DNA of 64,000 nucleotides from Paucilactobacillus oligofermentans DSM 15707 = LMG 22743 (GTDB lineage: Bacteria > Bacillota > Bacilli > Lactobacillales > Lactobacillaceae), in assembly GCF_001434315.1 (NCBI RefSeq), contig NZ_AZFE01000031.1, positions 306,440 through 370,439 on the forward strand, given 5' to 3'. Positions 46,003-56,296 of this stretch are shown one piece after another. Numbering within the stretch: the stretch's first letter is position 1; the number at the start of each line of letters is the position of its first letter. Below the pieces are notes generated by a model. The model made no database searches, had not been told where the DNA came from, and saw only the letters and a program-made list of their open reading frames with translations. A program made the position numbers and the translations under genes.

Positions 46003-46854
46003 ATGACAAATATTTCTAATAATTATCTAAACTTATCCGATGGAAACAAAATGCCACAACAAGGATTTGGCGTTTATAAAATTACAGATCAGGCCGAATT
46101 CGACCAAGCAATTGAATCCGCTTGGAACCATGGCTATCGACTTTTTGATACTGCCCAAATGTATAAAAATGAGCAAAATTTAGGTGATTCTCTCAAAAAA
46201 TTGAATGTCCCTCGAGATGAGATGTTCATTACCACTAAAATATCTGAAGCCAATCAAGGATATGATGGCTCAATTAATTCGCTTAAAGAATCCCTAAAAA
46301 AACTTCAAATGGATTACGTTGATTTATTGTTAATTCATTGGCCAATCAATACTGATTTTTTTGAAACGTGGCGTGCATTTGAAGATATCAAAAAATCAGG
46401 ATTAGCTAAATCGATTGGTGTTAGCAATTACGACATGGTACACCTTCAATACTTAGCTACCCAAGCTCATGAGATGCCCGTTATCAACCAAATTGAAGTT
46501 AGTCCGTTAATGAGCCAGAAGCCAATGCTAAAATTCAATGCTGAAAACAATATCATAACCCAAGCATGGAGTCCGCTAGGTAGAGGTAAAGTACTAAATC
46601 ATCCAACGATATTAGCTGTTGCTAAAGACACCGGTAAATCAACAGCACAAGTGATTTTACGCTGGCATTTGCAAAATGGAATTGCCATCATTCCTAAGTC
46701 TATTCACGATGAACGTATCGCCCAAAATGCTGATATTTATGATTTTGAACTTTCAACTTTACAAATGGAACAAATGGACTCAGTTAATACTAACCACCGT
46801 GTCAGTAAAGAACCTGAATTAGTTTATGAATTTGGTGAACAATATCCATACTAA
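46003..46854 (+). CDS. Aldo/keto reductase, 2,5-diketogluconate reductase type (AKR5)
   Basis: This 283-aa reductase has the catalytic tetrad: Asp in LFDTAQMY, Tyr in the same segment, Lys in TTKIS and His in LIHWP, with the NADPH end IIPKSIHDERIAQN. ATG at 46003 is chosen because GGAGG lies seven to eight bases upstream. It is divergent from araR. A role in reducing arabinose or another aldose/ketone is possible from context only. Confidence 0.88.
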   Translation: MTNISNNYLNLSDGNKMPQQGFGVYKITDQAEFDQAIESAWNHGYRLFDTAQMYKNEQNLGDSLKKLNVPRDEMFITTKISEANQGYDGSINSLKESLKKLQMDYVDLLLIHWPINTDFFETWRAFEDIKKSGLAKSIGVSNYDMVHLQYLATQAHEMPVINQIEVSPLMSQKPMLKFNAENNIITQAWSPLGRGKVLNHPTILAVAKDTGKSTAQVILRWHLQNGIAIIPKSIHDERIAQNADIYDFELSTLQMEQMDSVNTNHRVSKEPELVYEFGEQYPY

Positions 46855-46864
46855 TGTACAATTC

Positions 46865-46893
46865 AAGCATCGGTTAATATCCGATGCTTTTTT
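46865..46893. terminator. Terminator between convergent genes
   Basis: A 9-bp GC-rich stem (46865-46873 / 46881-46889) is followed by a T-run on the plus strand. Confidence 0.8.
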
Positions 46894-46916
46894 GTGCAAC
46901 AATTAGCTACACATTT

Positions 46917-47771
46917 TCACTTTTTATCCATACGGTATTTTTTTGGTGACAATCCAGAAAACTGCTTAAATGCAGTTGAAAAATAATATACGTTTTGAAA
47001 TCCAACGTTTTCTGCTATTTCTGTAATAGAAGCACTCGTATTCAACAATTGTTTTTGAGCCTCTTCCATTCTATATCTAACTAAAAATTCATTTGGAGAA
47101 ATGCCAATCGTTTGTTTTAAAGATCTGCCAATATAATTGGGGTGAAAATGAAATACGCTTGCCAATAATTTGTTATTGATTTTTTTATTGTAATTATCAC
47201 GTAAAAACGCCTGTACCTTAACTGATAATTCTACAATTTTACTTTCATCTAAAGCGTGAATTTGAATTTCTTGCAAAATATCAATAAATACTTGTTGCGT
47301 CCGCCAAAATCCAATCACATCAGTATCAGAACTTTCATTAAAAATTGTCTTAATACTATCTGATAACCTTGGAAGATCCTTCGACTTAGATTGCTTTGGA
47401 AGATGAATAGTCATTGTTGGTGTACTATAATGTAACGTTGGAACTTCAACTTCGGCATGCATTACCACCGGCTTTTTAGCTTGTATATATGTTCCTGATA
47501 CATAAAAATGAATCCAGTAATAACTAGTTTCAGTATCAAATTTTTTCCATGAATAATGATGGTGATTAGGCTGTAGAATAAATATCTCATCCTCAAAAAC
47601 AGTATAATTAACACCGTCCTCAGCAATATATAGAACCCCTTTTGTAACAAACATTATAATAAAATATTGCAGGTTATATCTATTGGGGTGTGTATCACCT
47701 GGTTGAAAAGTTACAAAATTTCCTTCAATAAATGTTGGCATTGGTATACATGAAATAGAAATACAATCCAT
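46917..47771 (-). CDS. AraC-family regulator (cupin + HTH_18)
   Basis: This 284-aa protein has an N-terminal cupin sugar-binding domain (about 15-140, with QPNHHHYSWKK) and a C-terminal double helix-turn-helix (about 185-284; LASVFHFHPNYIGRSLKQ and ITEIAENVGFQNVYYFSTAFK). ATG at 47771 is chosen because AAGGGTGG lies five bases upstream. It is directly downstream of, and parallel to, the GPH/abfA pair, separated by a terminator. It is a likely activator of arabino-oligosaccharide genes. Confidence 0.88.
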   Translation of the reverse strand: MDCISISCIPMPTFIEGNFVTFQPGDTHPNRYNLQYFIIMFVTKGVLYIAEDGVNYTVFEDEIFILQPNHHHYSWKKFDTETSYYWIHFYVSGTYIQAKKPVVMHAEVEVPTLHYSTPTMTIHLPKQSKSKDLPRLSDSIKTIFNESSDTDVIGFWRTQQVFIDILQEIQIHALDESKIVELSVKVQAFLRDNYNKKINNKLLASVFHFHPNYIGRSLKQTIGISPNEFLVRYRMEEAQKQLLNTSASITEIAENVGFQNVYYFSTAFKQFSGLSPKKYRMDKK

Positions 47772-47878
47772 AATAGCCACCCTTCCGTTGATGTAATCCC
47801 TTACACAAGATTGTAACCTGCTAACTTGTGATAATCAATCACGAGTGTGATATTTTATAAAAGTATATTTAACTAATC

Positions 47879-47924
47879 AAAAAAATCATTCCTTTAATTA
47901 AACATTTAAGGAATGATTTTTAGT
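47879..47924 (-). terminator. Terminator of the GPH-abfA operon
   Basis: A stem of about 16 bp (47881-47897 / 47905-47921, one bulge) has T-rich edges and follows the abfA stop. Confidence 0.85.
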
Positions 47925-47937
47925 TGTTCTATAAAAT

Positions 47938-49443
<1,506 letters not shown>

Positions 49444-49458
49444 TTAGCTTACCTCTTT

Positions 49459-50829
49459 CTAATTTGTTTCCCCACGACGAGCCAATAAATCGCTCTTAAC
49501 TACGTCTTCTTTTGATTCAAAACGAATGTATAAAATCATGATTGCGGCACCAATCAAGAAGAAAATTGCTGGTAAATAACTTACACAGAATTTGATTGCT
49601 GATAGTGAAGTTGCAGTTTGAGTAACTCCAGCCTTGTACCCTGCATTATTCAAAATCATTGAGGGAGCCCAGCCACCAAGACCAGAACCAATCTTAATTG
49701 CAAATGAACTACCAATAGCCGTTAAGAAACCACTTGCCCGAATTCCGTTCTTCCATTCCCCATAATCAACAGTATCTGATAACATCGCGAATGGCATTGA
49801 AACTGAAATACCAGTACCAATACTTGCAATACACCATACAACTGCAAGGGCTGGTAATGAACTACCTACAGCCGAGACTAATAGTTGACCAATCGCTGCC
49901 AAACACATCCCAAAAATTAAAATATATGATTTTTTGAACTTTTTAACAAGAAATGGAATCAAAAGCATTCCCACGATTTGCATCATAACTAACCCATTCA
50001 ATACTGAGGCAAATCCTTTTGAACCAAGGTTGTACTGTGTATAATATACCAACACTGAAGTCCGTGATGCATTTCCTAACCAGTAAAATACAAACACAAT
50101 AACTAAAATGAACCAAGGCCAATTACTTTTAGCAGCCTTAATTGAATCGATAATTGGTAGTGATTTTTGAGAAGCAGTGTTAATTTCTCGAGTATCCGAG
50201 AATGCAAACAATAGTAAAGCAAATCCAACGATTGCAAGAACAATTGCGGTAATTCTCCAACCCAAGATGTCATTGCCGCCACCGAAGAAGGCAACTAAAC
50301 TTAATGCAAAACTAGCTGTAATAAAGTAACCAATATTACCACCAATCATTCTTGTACTATTTAGCTTAATTCGTTCTTCAGAACTATTAGATAAATTAGG
50401 TAAAATAGAACTAATTGGGGTACCAACACCGGTATATGAAATCCCAAATAGTAGGTAAGTAATTAATGCCCACCAGAATTTAGCAGTATGTGATAAATCT
50501 GGCGTCCAAAACATTAATACGAAGAAAATTGCAAACGGGAAAGCCATCCATAAGAAGTATGGACGACTTTGACCCCATTTAGTATGAGTATGATCAATAA
50601 TAAATCCCCATACTGGTGCATCAAATGCATCTAAAACACGGGCTGCTAATAAAATTGTTCCGGCAGCCGCAACTGACAATCCAAAAATATCCGTATAATA
50701 ATATAGAATAAACGTTGTAACAGTTGTATATAGTAAATTTCCTGCAGTATCAGTACTGGCATAAGCTAACATTCGATGGAATGGTAGCTTTTCGTTTGAT
50801 GACATTGCATCTGCTAATTTATGTGTCAA
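49459..50829 (-). CDS. GPH-family (oligo)saccharide symporter linked to abfA
   Basis: This protein of about 456 aa has 12 membrane segments and GPH motifs: DAFDAPVWGFIIDHTHTKWGQ (in part, about 52-71) and MLSDTVDYGEWKNGIRASG. It probably imports arabinosides for AbfA. TTG at 50829 is chosen because GGAGGA (50837-50842) lies seven bases upstream; the in-frame ATG at 50844 would start just before that site. It is related to but clearly distinct from the GPH pair at 56.3 and 63.2 kb. Confidence 0.9.
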   Translation of the reverse strand: MTHKLADAMSSNEKLPFHRMLAYASTDTAGNLLYTTVTTFILYYYTDIFGLSVAAAGTILLAARVLDAFDAPVWGFIIDHTHTKWGQSRPYFLWMAFPFAIFFVLMFWTPDLSHTAKFWWALITYLLFGISYTGVGTPISSILPNLSNSSEERIKLNSTRMIGGNIGYFITASFALSLVAFFGGGNDILGWRITAIVLAIVGFALLLFAFSDTREINTASQKSLPIIDSIKAAKSNWPWFILVIVFVFYWLGNASRTSVLVYYTQYNLGSKGFASVLNGLVMMQIVGMLLIPFLVKKFKKSYILIFGMCLAAIGQLLVSAVGSSLPALAVVWCIASIGTGISVSMPFAMLSDTVDYGEWKNGIRASGFLTAIGSSFAIKIGSGLGGWAPSMILNNAGYKAGVTQTATSLSAIKFCVSYLPAIFFLIGAAIMILYIRFESKEDVVKSDLLARRGETN

Positions 50830-50881
50830 GATTGTTTCCTCCATATATTTTCGAAGTAATTCAATACAATAGCTGCTTTTT

Positions 50882-50895
50882 TGAAACCGATTTCA
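50882..50895 (-). promoter_or_regulatory. cre/LacI-type operator upstream of GPH-abfA
   Basis: TGAAATCGGTTTCA on the minus strand matches the cre consensus in all 14 positions and is an almost perfect palindrome. The identical 14-mer occurs in the same orientation relative to the GH43 gene at 53852-53865. Confidence 0.8.
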
Positions 50896-51204
50896 TATAA
50901 TTCTAAAAAAATATAATCATTACTCCGATGATAAACGCTAATGCGCTTTCATGACTTAATTTAATTCATTATGCCAACTTTTAAAATCAAATATTTATCA
51001 TAAAATTTATAAAATCACACATATAACTAATTATTAGCATCTAAATAATTCAACAAACACGGTGTTATTAAGCAAAAAACTAATTGTTTTTGTATTTCTA
51101 ATTATAAAATTAATAATTACATTTTACATATATTATATTTATCACTAAATTTTATAGTGTTATTTTTTATAAATTTCGGGTGACAGTTTATATTCACTCA
51201 AAAA

Positions 51205-51220
51205 TGAAAGCGGTTATAAT
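51205..51220 (+). promoter_or_regulatory. -10 with overlapping cre-like site
   Basis: -10 TATAAT (51215-51220) is overlapped by TGAAAGCGGTTATA (51205-51218), 13 of 14 to the cre consensus. The -35 (TTCACT, 51193-51198) is weak. Confidence 0.65.
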
Positions 51221-51264
51221 AAGATGTGAATTATAAAGAATTTCGTTAGAAAGGATTACAAATC

Positions 51265-53628
51265 ATGCAATCTAAAGCTTTTAATATTAGTCAAAATAAC
51301 CGAGGTAACATAACTAATTTACAACTATCATCAGACTCAACTCATATGAATTGGGTAATCGACCCTGACTACCTAGCATCTGTAAATTATCACGATGCTG
51401 ATAAATTATTTGGTGAATTCACCGCCACAATTAATGGTCATACTTTTAATAGTATCGATTATGTACCATCAATTGATAATAACGAAACTAGTAGTAATGT
51501 AACTTTTAAAATTAATGACGTTGATTTTATCTTTAATTATCAATTAAAAAATGACTATCTTGAATGGAATATTTCAGTTGTTAATACTAGTCAACAAGTC
51601 ATCTCATTAGATAATCTCGGAATTTGGACTAGTCTTGCTTATGTAATGTTCCGTGACCTAAACGTTAAAAAGAATGCTAATCAATCAGCAGCTGTATTTC
51701 CATCAATTTCTCCAGACTTCACAAAACTTGCTGTGACTAGACGTGACAACACTAATTCAAATCTTGGTGTATATGCAACCAAAGGTAAAATTTTATCCGT
51801 TGGTACCTATAATGAGTATAATAATCGTTTTTTTGAAAATGTTTCACCGTCACTAGATGGATTACTTTTCCATCAACTTATCTTAGCCGGTGGTTATCCA
51901 GATAATAATGGCCCTAAAAATGATTGGATTTATTCACAAGAGTCTATCACTTTGGAACTAAATGAACATAAAGACTGGCAGCTTTCTATCGCCCAATTCA
52001 CTGATAACGATGATTTCTATAAGGTTGCCAATCGTTTTGACCACCCAACTGTTAAATTTTCACCATTAGTCACCGATAATCAATCTCAAGTAATCACCTT
52101 TGAAACGAACAATAACAAAATTGATAAAATAATTGATCAAAGTTGCGTTAACGGTAACGTAACTGCCGTTGAACTAACCAACAAAATGGAGAATAATGTT
52201 CTTATGTATTCTCCATCAAACTTTGGTGAACATAAAGTGATTATAGAACTTACTGATGGACGTCAAGATATGATTGTATTCAACTACATGAGTTCTATCA
52301 AACAATTGATTCGCAACCGTGCTGATTACCTTTCAGAGCACTCTTATGCTGGTAAAAATGGTAAAGTTCCATACAGCTTTACACCCGTATCAAATCAAGG
52401 TGAAGCCCTTGGAAAAATGAATTTTATTCTTCAAGCTTGTCTAATTGATACAGGAATTTCAGAAAGCGCTCATAAAATTCAACAAGTTGAAGAAAGTGCT
52501 GTTAAATACGTTCGTTCAAAATGGTTTGAAGATGGTGATTTTACAAAACCTACAAAATTATATGGTGACTTTTATCGTGTAATGGATCTTGAGTACATTG
52601 CGCATTTATACTATTTATTATCACAATGTCCAGCAGATTGTCTAGAATTGAATTCACCAAAGGATTATCTCAATTGGGCCGCTGAAGTATTTGATACACG
52701 AGTTAACCCGGATAGGCATGCAGATGAACGTGGAAAAACTGAAGCACAAATGTTAGGACAATACTTCTTATTTATCGAAGATCTTTTAAAAGATCTAAAA
52801 AAGAACGGTTTAAATGAAAAATTTGAAGAGATTTCTAAATCATGGAAGAGTGCTACTAATCGGATTGCTTCAGATAGCTCTAATTTATCAGCAGCAATGA
52901 CTGAACATTTTTACGATAATGCTGGCTTTGGGCCAGCTGCTGGTGCATTAGCACTATCTAATCATCAAGAAGCTGCACACATTTATGGCGAGCTACTAAA
53001 AGCAAATATTGGTTTCAGTAATGATTTTAGAGCACAAAGTCCAGATCGTTGGTGGGAAGCATTATCTTATATGGTACATTCATTATGGGGTGGTGTTACT
53101 TCAGCAGCTGCCTTAATTACTGGACGAGCTCTTGGTGATCCAGAGTTAGTTAAAGCTGGATATCGTGGTACTGTTGCAGTCTTATATATGTACGATTCTA
53201 ATGCCAACACCACAAATCGGATTTTAGAACCTGGCGATGCAGCATCCACATATAGTATTGCTGGACCAAATCTTAATCGTCCCGACCTTTCTCGCGATCG
53301 CTTCGGACAATCAGTTTTCGCCTCTGATGGCGGTATCTTTACTCGACTATTTCCAGATGGTTATACTGGTGAAGATGATTGGGATATGGGAGAAGAACTA
53401 GTTGCTTATCTAAACGGATTTGGACAAGAAACCTTTATCTATACTGATGAAAATGGATCAATACAAGTTATTAACGGTTCAATTTCTGAAAATAATGGCG
53501 ATACAATGAATATCAATAGTCATGCTCCTTATCCAAATAGATATATAGACTTAACTAATGGCACAACGTTTGAAAGCAAACAAGCAACTGTCGTTTATAA
53601 CACTAATACAAACGGATTTACCAATTAA
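51265..53628 (+). CDS. Large cytoplasmic protein, candidate glycoside hydrolase of an unassigned family
   Basis: This 787-aa protein has no signal peptide. Residues about 1-340 look like beta-sandwich sequence, and about 345-700 are helix-rich with aromatic/acidic clusters typical of (alpha/alpha)6-barrel carbohydrate enzymes: LYGDFYRVMDLEYIAHLYY (432-450), NPDRHADERGKTEAQMLGQY (481-500) and SPDRWWEALSYMVHSLWGG (592-610). No known GH signature is recognised; from memory it recalls DUF5695-type proteins, unverified. It is expressed from a cre-overlapped promoter and has its own terminator. It sits between GH51 and GH43, so a role in arabinose-containing oligosaccharides is inferred from context. 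Codon use is like its neighbours. Confidence 0.75.
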   Translation: MQSKAFNISQNNRGNITNLQLSSDSTHMNWVIDPDYLASVNYHDADKLFGEFTATINGHTFNSIDYVPSIDNNETSSNVTFKINDVDFIFNYQLKNDYLEWNISVVNTSQQVISLDNLGIWTSLAYVMFRDLNVKKNANQSAAVFPSISPDFTKLAVTRRDNTNSNLGVYATKGKILSVGTYNEYNNRFFENVSPSLDGLLFHQLILAGGYPDNNGPKNDWIYSQESITLELNEHKDWQLSIAQFTDNDDFYKVANRFDHPTVKFSPLVTDNQSQVITFETNNNKIDKIIDQSCVNGNVTAVELTNKMENNVLMYSPSNFGEHKVIIELTDGRQDMIVFNYMSSIKQLIRNRADYLSEHSYAGKNGKVPYSFTPVSNQGEALGKMNFILQACLIDTGISESAHKIQQVEESAVKYVRSKWFEDGDFTKPTKLYGDFYRVMDLEYIAHLYYLLSQCPADCLELNSPKDYLNWAAEVFDTRVNPDRHADERGKTEAQMLGQYFLFIEDLLKDLKKNGLNEKFEEISKSWKSATNRIASDSSNLSAAMTEHFYDNAGFGPAAGALALSNHQEAAHIYGELLKANIGFSNDFRAQSPDRWWEALSYMVHSLWGGVTSAAALITGRALGDPELVKAGYRGTVAVLYMYDSNANTTNRILEPGDAASTYSIAGPNLNRPDLSRDRFGQSVFASDGGIFTRLFPDGYTGEDDWDMGEELVAYLNGFGQETFIYTDENGSIQVINGSISENNGDTMNINSHAPYPNRYIDLTNGTTFESKQATVVYNTNTNGFTN

Positions 53629-53640
53629 ATACTAATTAAT

Positions 53641-53689
53641 AAAAAGCATTTCATAAGTTCATTTAAACGAACTTATGAAATGCTTTTTT
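53641..53689. terminator. Strong terminator of the 787-aa protein gene
   Basis: A perfect 20-bp stem (53641-53660 / 53669-53688) with an 8-nt loop is followed by T residues. Confidence 0.9.
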
Positions 53690-53850
53690 ACTCTAGCAAA
53701 TAATTAAATAAAAATAGTTAAAATCAATAATTACACCTTAATCATAATCTTATTAGAACTTTTATATGACATTTATATGAAAACACCTTCTTAAAGATAA
53801 CTAAAAAGGTATTCTTTGCTATTTTTTTAAAAAAGAATAACAAAAAAGTG

Positions 53851-53879
53851 TTGAAATCGGTTTCAGTTAATTATAGAAT
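53851..53879 (+). promoter_or_regulatory. Promoter with embedded cre/LacI-type operator for GH43 operon
   Basis: -35 TTGAAA (53851-53856) and -10 TAGAAT (53874-53879) are 17 bp apart. TGAAATCGGTTTCA (53852-53865) is a 14/14 cre match that covers the -35. Confidence 0.75.
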
Positions 53880-53940
53880 AAGCATGTTCTTAAGAAAAAC
53901 ACTTAACGTTAAGATAATATTTTTGAAGGCGGTTACTAAA

Positions 53941-54909
53941 ATGAGTTCTCAATATTTAACACCACTCGTTGTTCAACGAGCAGATCCATATATTTACAAG
54001 CATAGCGATGGATATTATTACTTTACGGCATCTGTCCCTGCATACAACCTAATCGAAATTAGAAGAGCAAAGACCTTAAATGGCTTAGCTAACGCGGCCC
54101 CTAGAACTGTTTGGCGTAAACATGACAGCGGTGAAATGAGTCAATTAATTTGGGCTCCTGAAATTCATTTCATTAATAATAAATGGTATATCTATTTTGC
54201 AGCTGCAGAAACAACAGCTTTTGATGAAAACGGAATGTTCCAACACCGTATGTTTTGTATCGAATGCGACAATCCAGATCCAATGCGACAAGAAGAGGAC
54301 TGGATTGAACGTGGTCAAGTCAAAACAGGGATGGATAGCTTTTCATTAGATGCTACTTGCTTTGAACAAAATGGCAATTTATATTATGTTTGGGCACAAA
54401 AAGATCCCGCAATTAAAGGCAATTCTAATTTATATATTGCTGAAATGGAAAATCCTTGGACATTAAAAACTAAACCTGTATTGATTTCAAAACCAGAATT
54501 TGAATGGGAAACAAATATTTTTTCAGTAAACGAAGGACCTGCAGTAATTCATCGAAATGGTAAATTATTTATTACTTATTCAGCTAGTGCAACTGACCAG
54601 AATTACTGTATGGGCATGTTAATCGCTGACGATCAAAGCGATTTATTAAACTCAAACAGTTGGACAAAGCAAGATAAACCAGTATTCGAAAGTAATTTAT
54701 CTGTTCGTCAGTACGGACCCGGACATAACTCGTTTACAATCGGTGAAGATAATAAAACTGATATATTAGTCTATCATTGTCGAGATTATACGACAATCAA
54801 GGGTGATCCGCTTTATGACCCAAATCGTCACACTTGTGTGCAACCATTTACTTGGAATTCAGATGGCCTTCCAAATTTTGGAAAGCCAAACCCTTATAAT
54901 TATAAATAA
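53941..54909 (+). CDS. GH43-family arabinofuranosidase-like enzyme
   Basis: This 322-aa protein has the five-bladed propeller pattern of GH43. Candidate catalytic residues are the base Asp15 (RADPYIYK), the modulating Asp137 (SFSLDATCF) and the acid Glu198 (VNEGPAVI). The motif style, FTASVPAYNLIEIRRAKTL near the start, fits exo-acting arabinofuranosidases (subfamily 26-like). There is no signal peptide. ATG at 53941 is used; an earlier ATG at 53848 would place the operator inside the gene. It is followed after 16 bp by a symporter gene. Confidence 0.88.
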   Translation: MSSQYLTPLVVQRADPYIYKHSDGYYYFTASVPAYNLIEIRRAKTLNGLANAAPRTVWRKHDSGEMSQLIWAPEIHFINNKWYIYFAAAETTAFDENGMFQHRMFCIECDNPDPMRQEEDWIERGQVKTGMDSFSLDATCFEQNGNLYYVWAQKDPAIKGNSNLYIAEMENPWTLKTKPVLISKPEFEWETNIFSVNEGPAVIHRNGKLFITYSASATDQNYCMGMLIADDQSDLLNSNSWTKQDKPVFESNLSVRQYGPGHNSFTIGEDNKTDILVYHCRDYTTIKGDPLYDPNRHTCVQPFTWNSDGLPNFGKPNPYNYK

Positions 54910-54925
54910 CCTGGAGGATTAACAA

Positions 54926-56188
54926 TTGAATAATTCTAAACATGCAACAAAAGATTTCTGGGGCTTTCCCCTCACTCACTTTACCTACTTCTTTACTTGG
55001 GCAATTGTATATGGCTATTTAACACTTTGGTTAGAACAAGAAGCTCATTTATCTGGTACTGAATCTGGATTCTTATTTTCAATGATGGCTGGTATGTCAT
55101 TACTTTTCCAACCTGTTTTTGGTATTTTATCTGATAAATTACTTTTCAAAAAGAACTTAGTAATTACTATTTCAGCTGGAATGATGCTAATTGGACCATA
55201 CTTCCAATGGGTTTTTAAACCACTACTTCATTCTACTGGTGCAGGCTTTGTAGCCGTATTAACCGGAGTTTTACTTAGCTTTGTTTTAAACGGCGGTGTA
55301 AGTGTTATTGAACAATACGTTCAACGTGCCAGTTTAGCCAATAAATTCGAATATGGTCATTCCCGTATGGGTGGTTCTGTTGCCGGAGTTGTAGCCTCAC
55401 TTGTAGCCGGTAGATTATTCATCTGGCAACCAAACGCTATGTTTTGGGCATGTTCTATCTCTGCTTTAGCTCTTACTTGTCTATTTATTTTTAGTGATAA
55501 AGTTCATCTAGAAAATGCTTCTGCAGCTGGTGATACTTCAAACTCTCTTGATTGGAAAACAGTTACATCAATTTTCAAATTAAAGAACTTTTGGATTCTT
55601 TCAATCTTCTACATGGGTGCTTCAGCAATTTATGATGTTTTTGATCAACAATTTATTGTATTTTTCCAAACATTCTTCCATTCAGCTGCTCAAGGAACTC
55701 TTGTATATAGCTATATGACATCTGCACAAACTGCCATCGAAGTTCTATTAATGATTCCTATGCCTTGGATAATTAATAAAATTGGTTCCCGTAATGGTTT
55801 AATTATTTATGGATTTATCACTACACTACGTATTGTGGGGAGCGCACTTTCTCCAACATATGGTTGGTTAATATTCTTCCGACTACTTGCCGGACTTGAA
55901 ATGCCATTACTTTTAGTTTCTATTATGAAATACATTGCTGGTGCTTTTGACATTCGTCTTTACGCAACTGTCTATGCATTAGCTTCTAATTTTGCTAAAC
56001 AAATTTCCGTATTTGTTTTCTCATCAGTTGCTGGTAATCTTTATGATAAAATTGGATTCCAACACACGTACTTAATTCTTGGTGCTATCGTCTTTGTGAT
56101 TACTTTAATCGCAGCCTTCGGACTACAAAAAGAAAATCGTGAACAAGCTGGGGAAGGAAAAGTTAGTGAATCAACAAGCATTGAATAA
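54926..56188 (+). CDS. Oligosaccharide:H+ symporter, LacY/OHS-type MFS protein
   Basis: This 420-aa protein has 12 membrane segments with the LacY-type ending of TM1/TM2 (TWAIVYGYLTLWLEQEAHL, GIL-SDKL loop) and a GHSRMGGSV segment like the LacY RxxGSxG region. The start is TTG at 54926, seven bases after GGAGGA. It is co-transcribed with GH43 and probably brings in its substrate. It is unrelated to the GPH transporters in the same region, so the locus uses two symporter types. Confidence 0.88.
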   Translation: MNNSKHATKDFWGFPLTHFTYFFTWAIVYGYLTLWLEQEAHLSGTESGFLFSMMAGMSLLFQPVFGILSDKLLFKKNLVITISAGMMLIGPYFQWVFKPLLHSTGAGFVAVLTGVLLSFVLNGGVSVIEQYVQRASLANKFEYGHSRMGGSVAGVVASLVAGRLFIWQPNAMFWACSISALALTCLFIFSDKVHLENASAAGDTSNSLDWKTVTSIFKLKNFWILSIFYMGASAIYDVFDQQFIVFFQTFFHSAAQGTLVYSYMTSAQTAIEVLLMIPMPWIINKIGSRNGLIIYGFITTLRIVGSALSPTYGWLIFFRLLAGLEMPLLLVSIMKYIAGAFDIRLYATVYALASNFAKQISVFVFSSVAGNLYDKIGFQHTYLILGAIVFVITLIAAFGLQKENREQAGEGKVSESTSIE

Positions 56189-56208
56189 TAAATAAGAAAA
56201 TTAAATAA

Positions 56209-56266
56209 TAAAAACGCTACTCAAGATTGTCTGAAACTTTTTGACAATCTTGAGTAGCGTTTTTTT
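56209..56266. terminator. Bidirectional terminator
   Basis: A perfect 21-bp stem (56211-56231 / 56243-56263) with an 11-nt loop lies between the convergent OHS and GPH genes. Confidence 0.92.
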
Positions 56267-56296
56267 ATTATTAAGAAATAAAACTAACTTTATTTT

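Larger units (their letters stand above)
50845..51264. other. 420-bp divergent control region
   Basis: No gene is seen. It holds the promoters of the GPH-abfA operon (minus) and of the 787-aa protein gene (plus), a perfect cre/LacI-type palindrome (50882-50895), a second half-like CGCTTTCA (50944-50951), a cre-like site over a -10 (51205-51220), and otherwise very AT-rich sequence without clear repeats. Confidence 0.7.

Noticed and set aside
53848..53940. N-terminal extension of GH43 starting at 53848
   Set aside because: It would place the promoter and operator within the gene and adds residues unlike GH43; ATG 53941 fits the family start.
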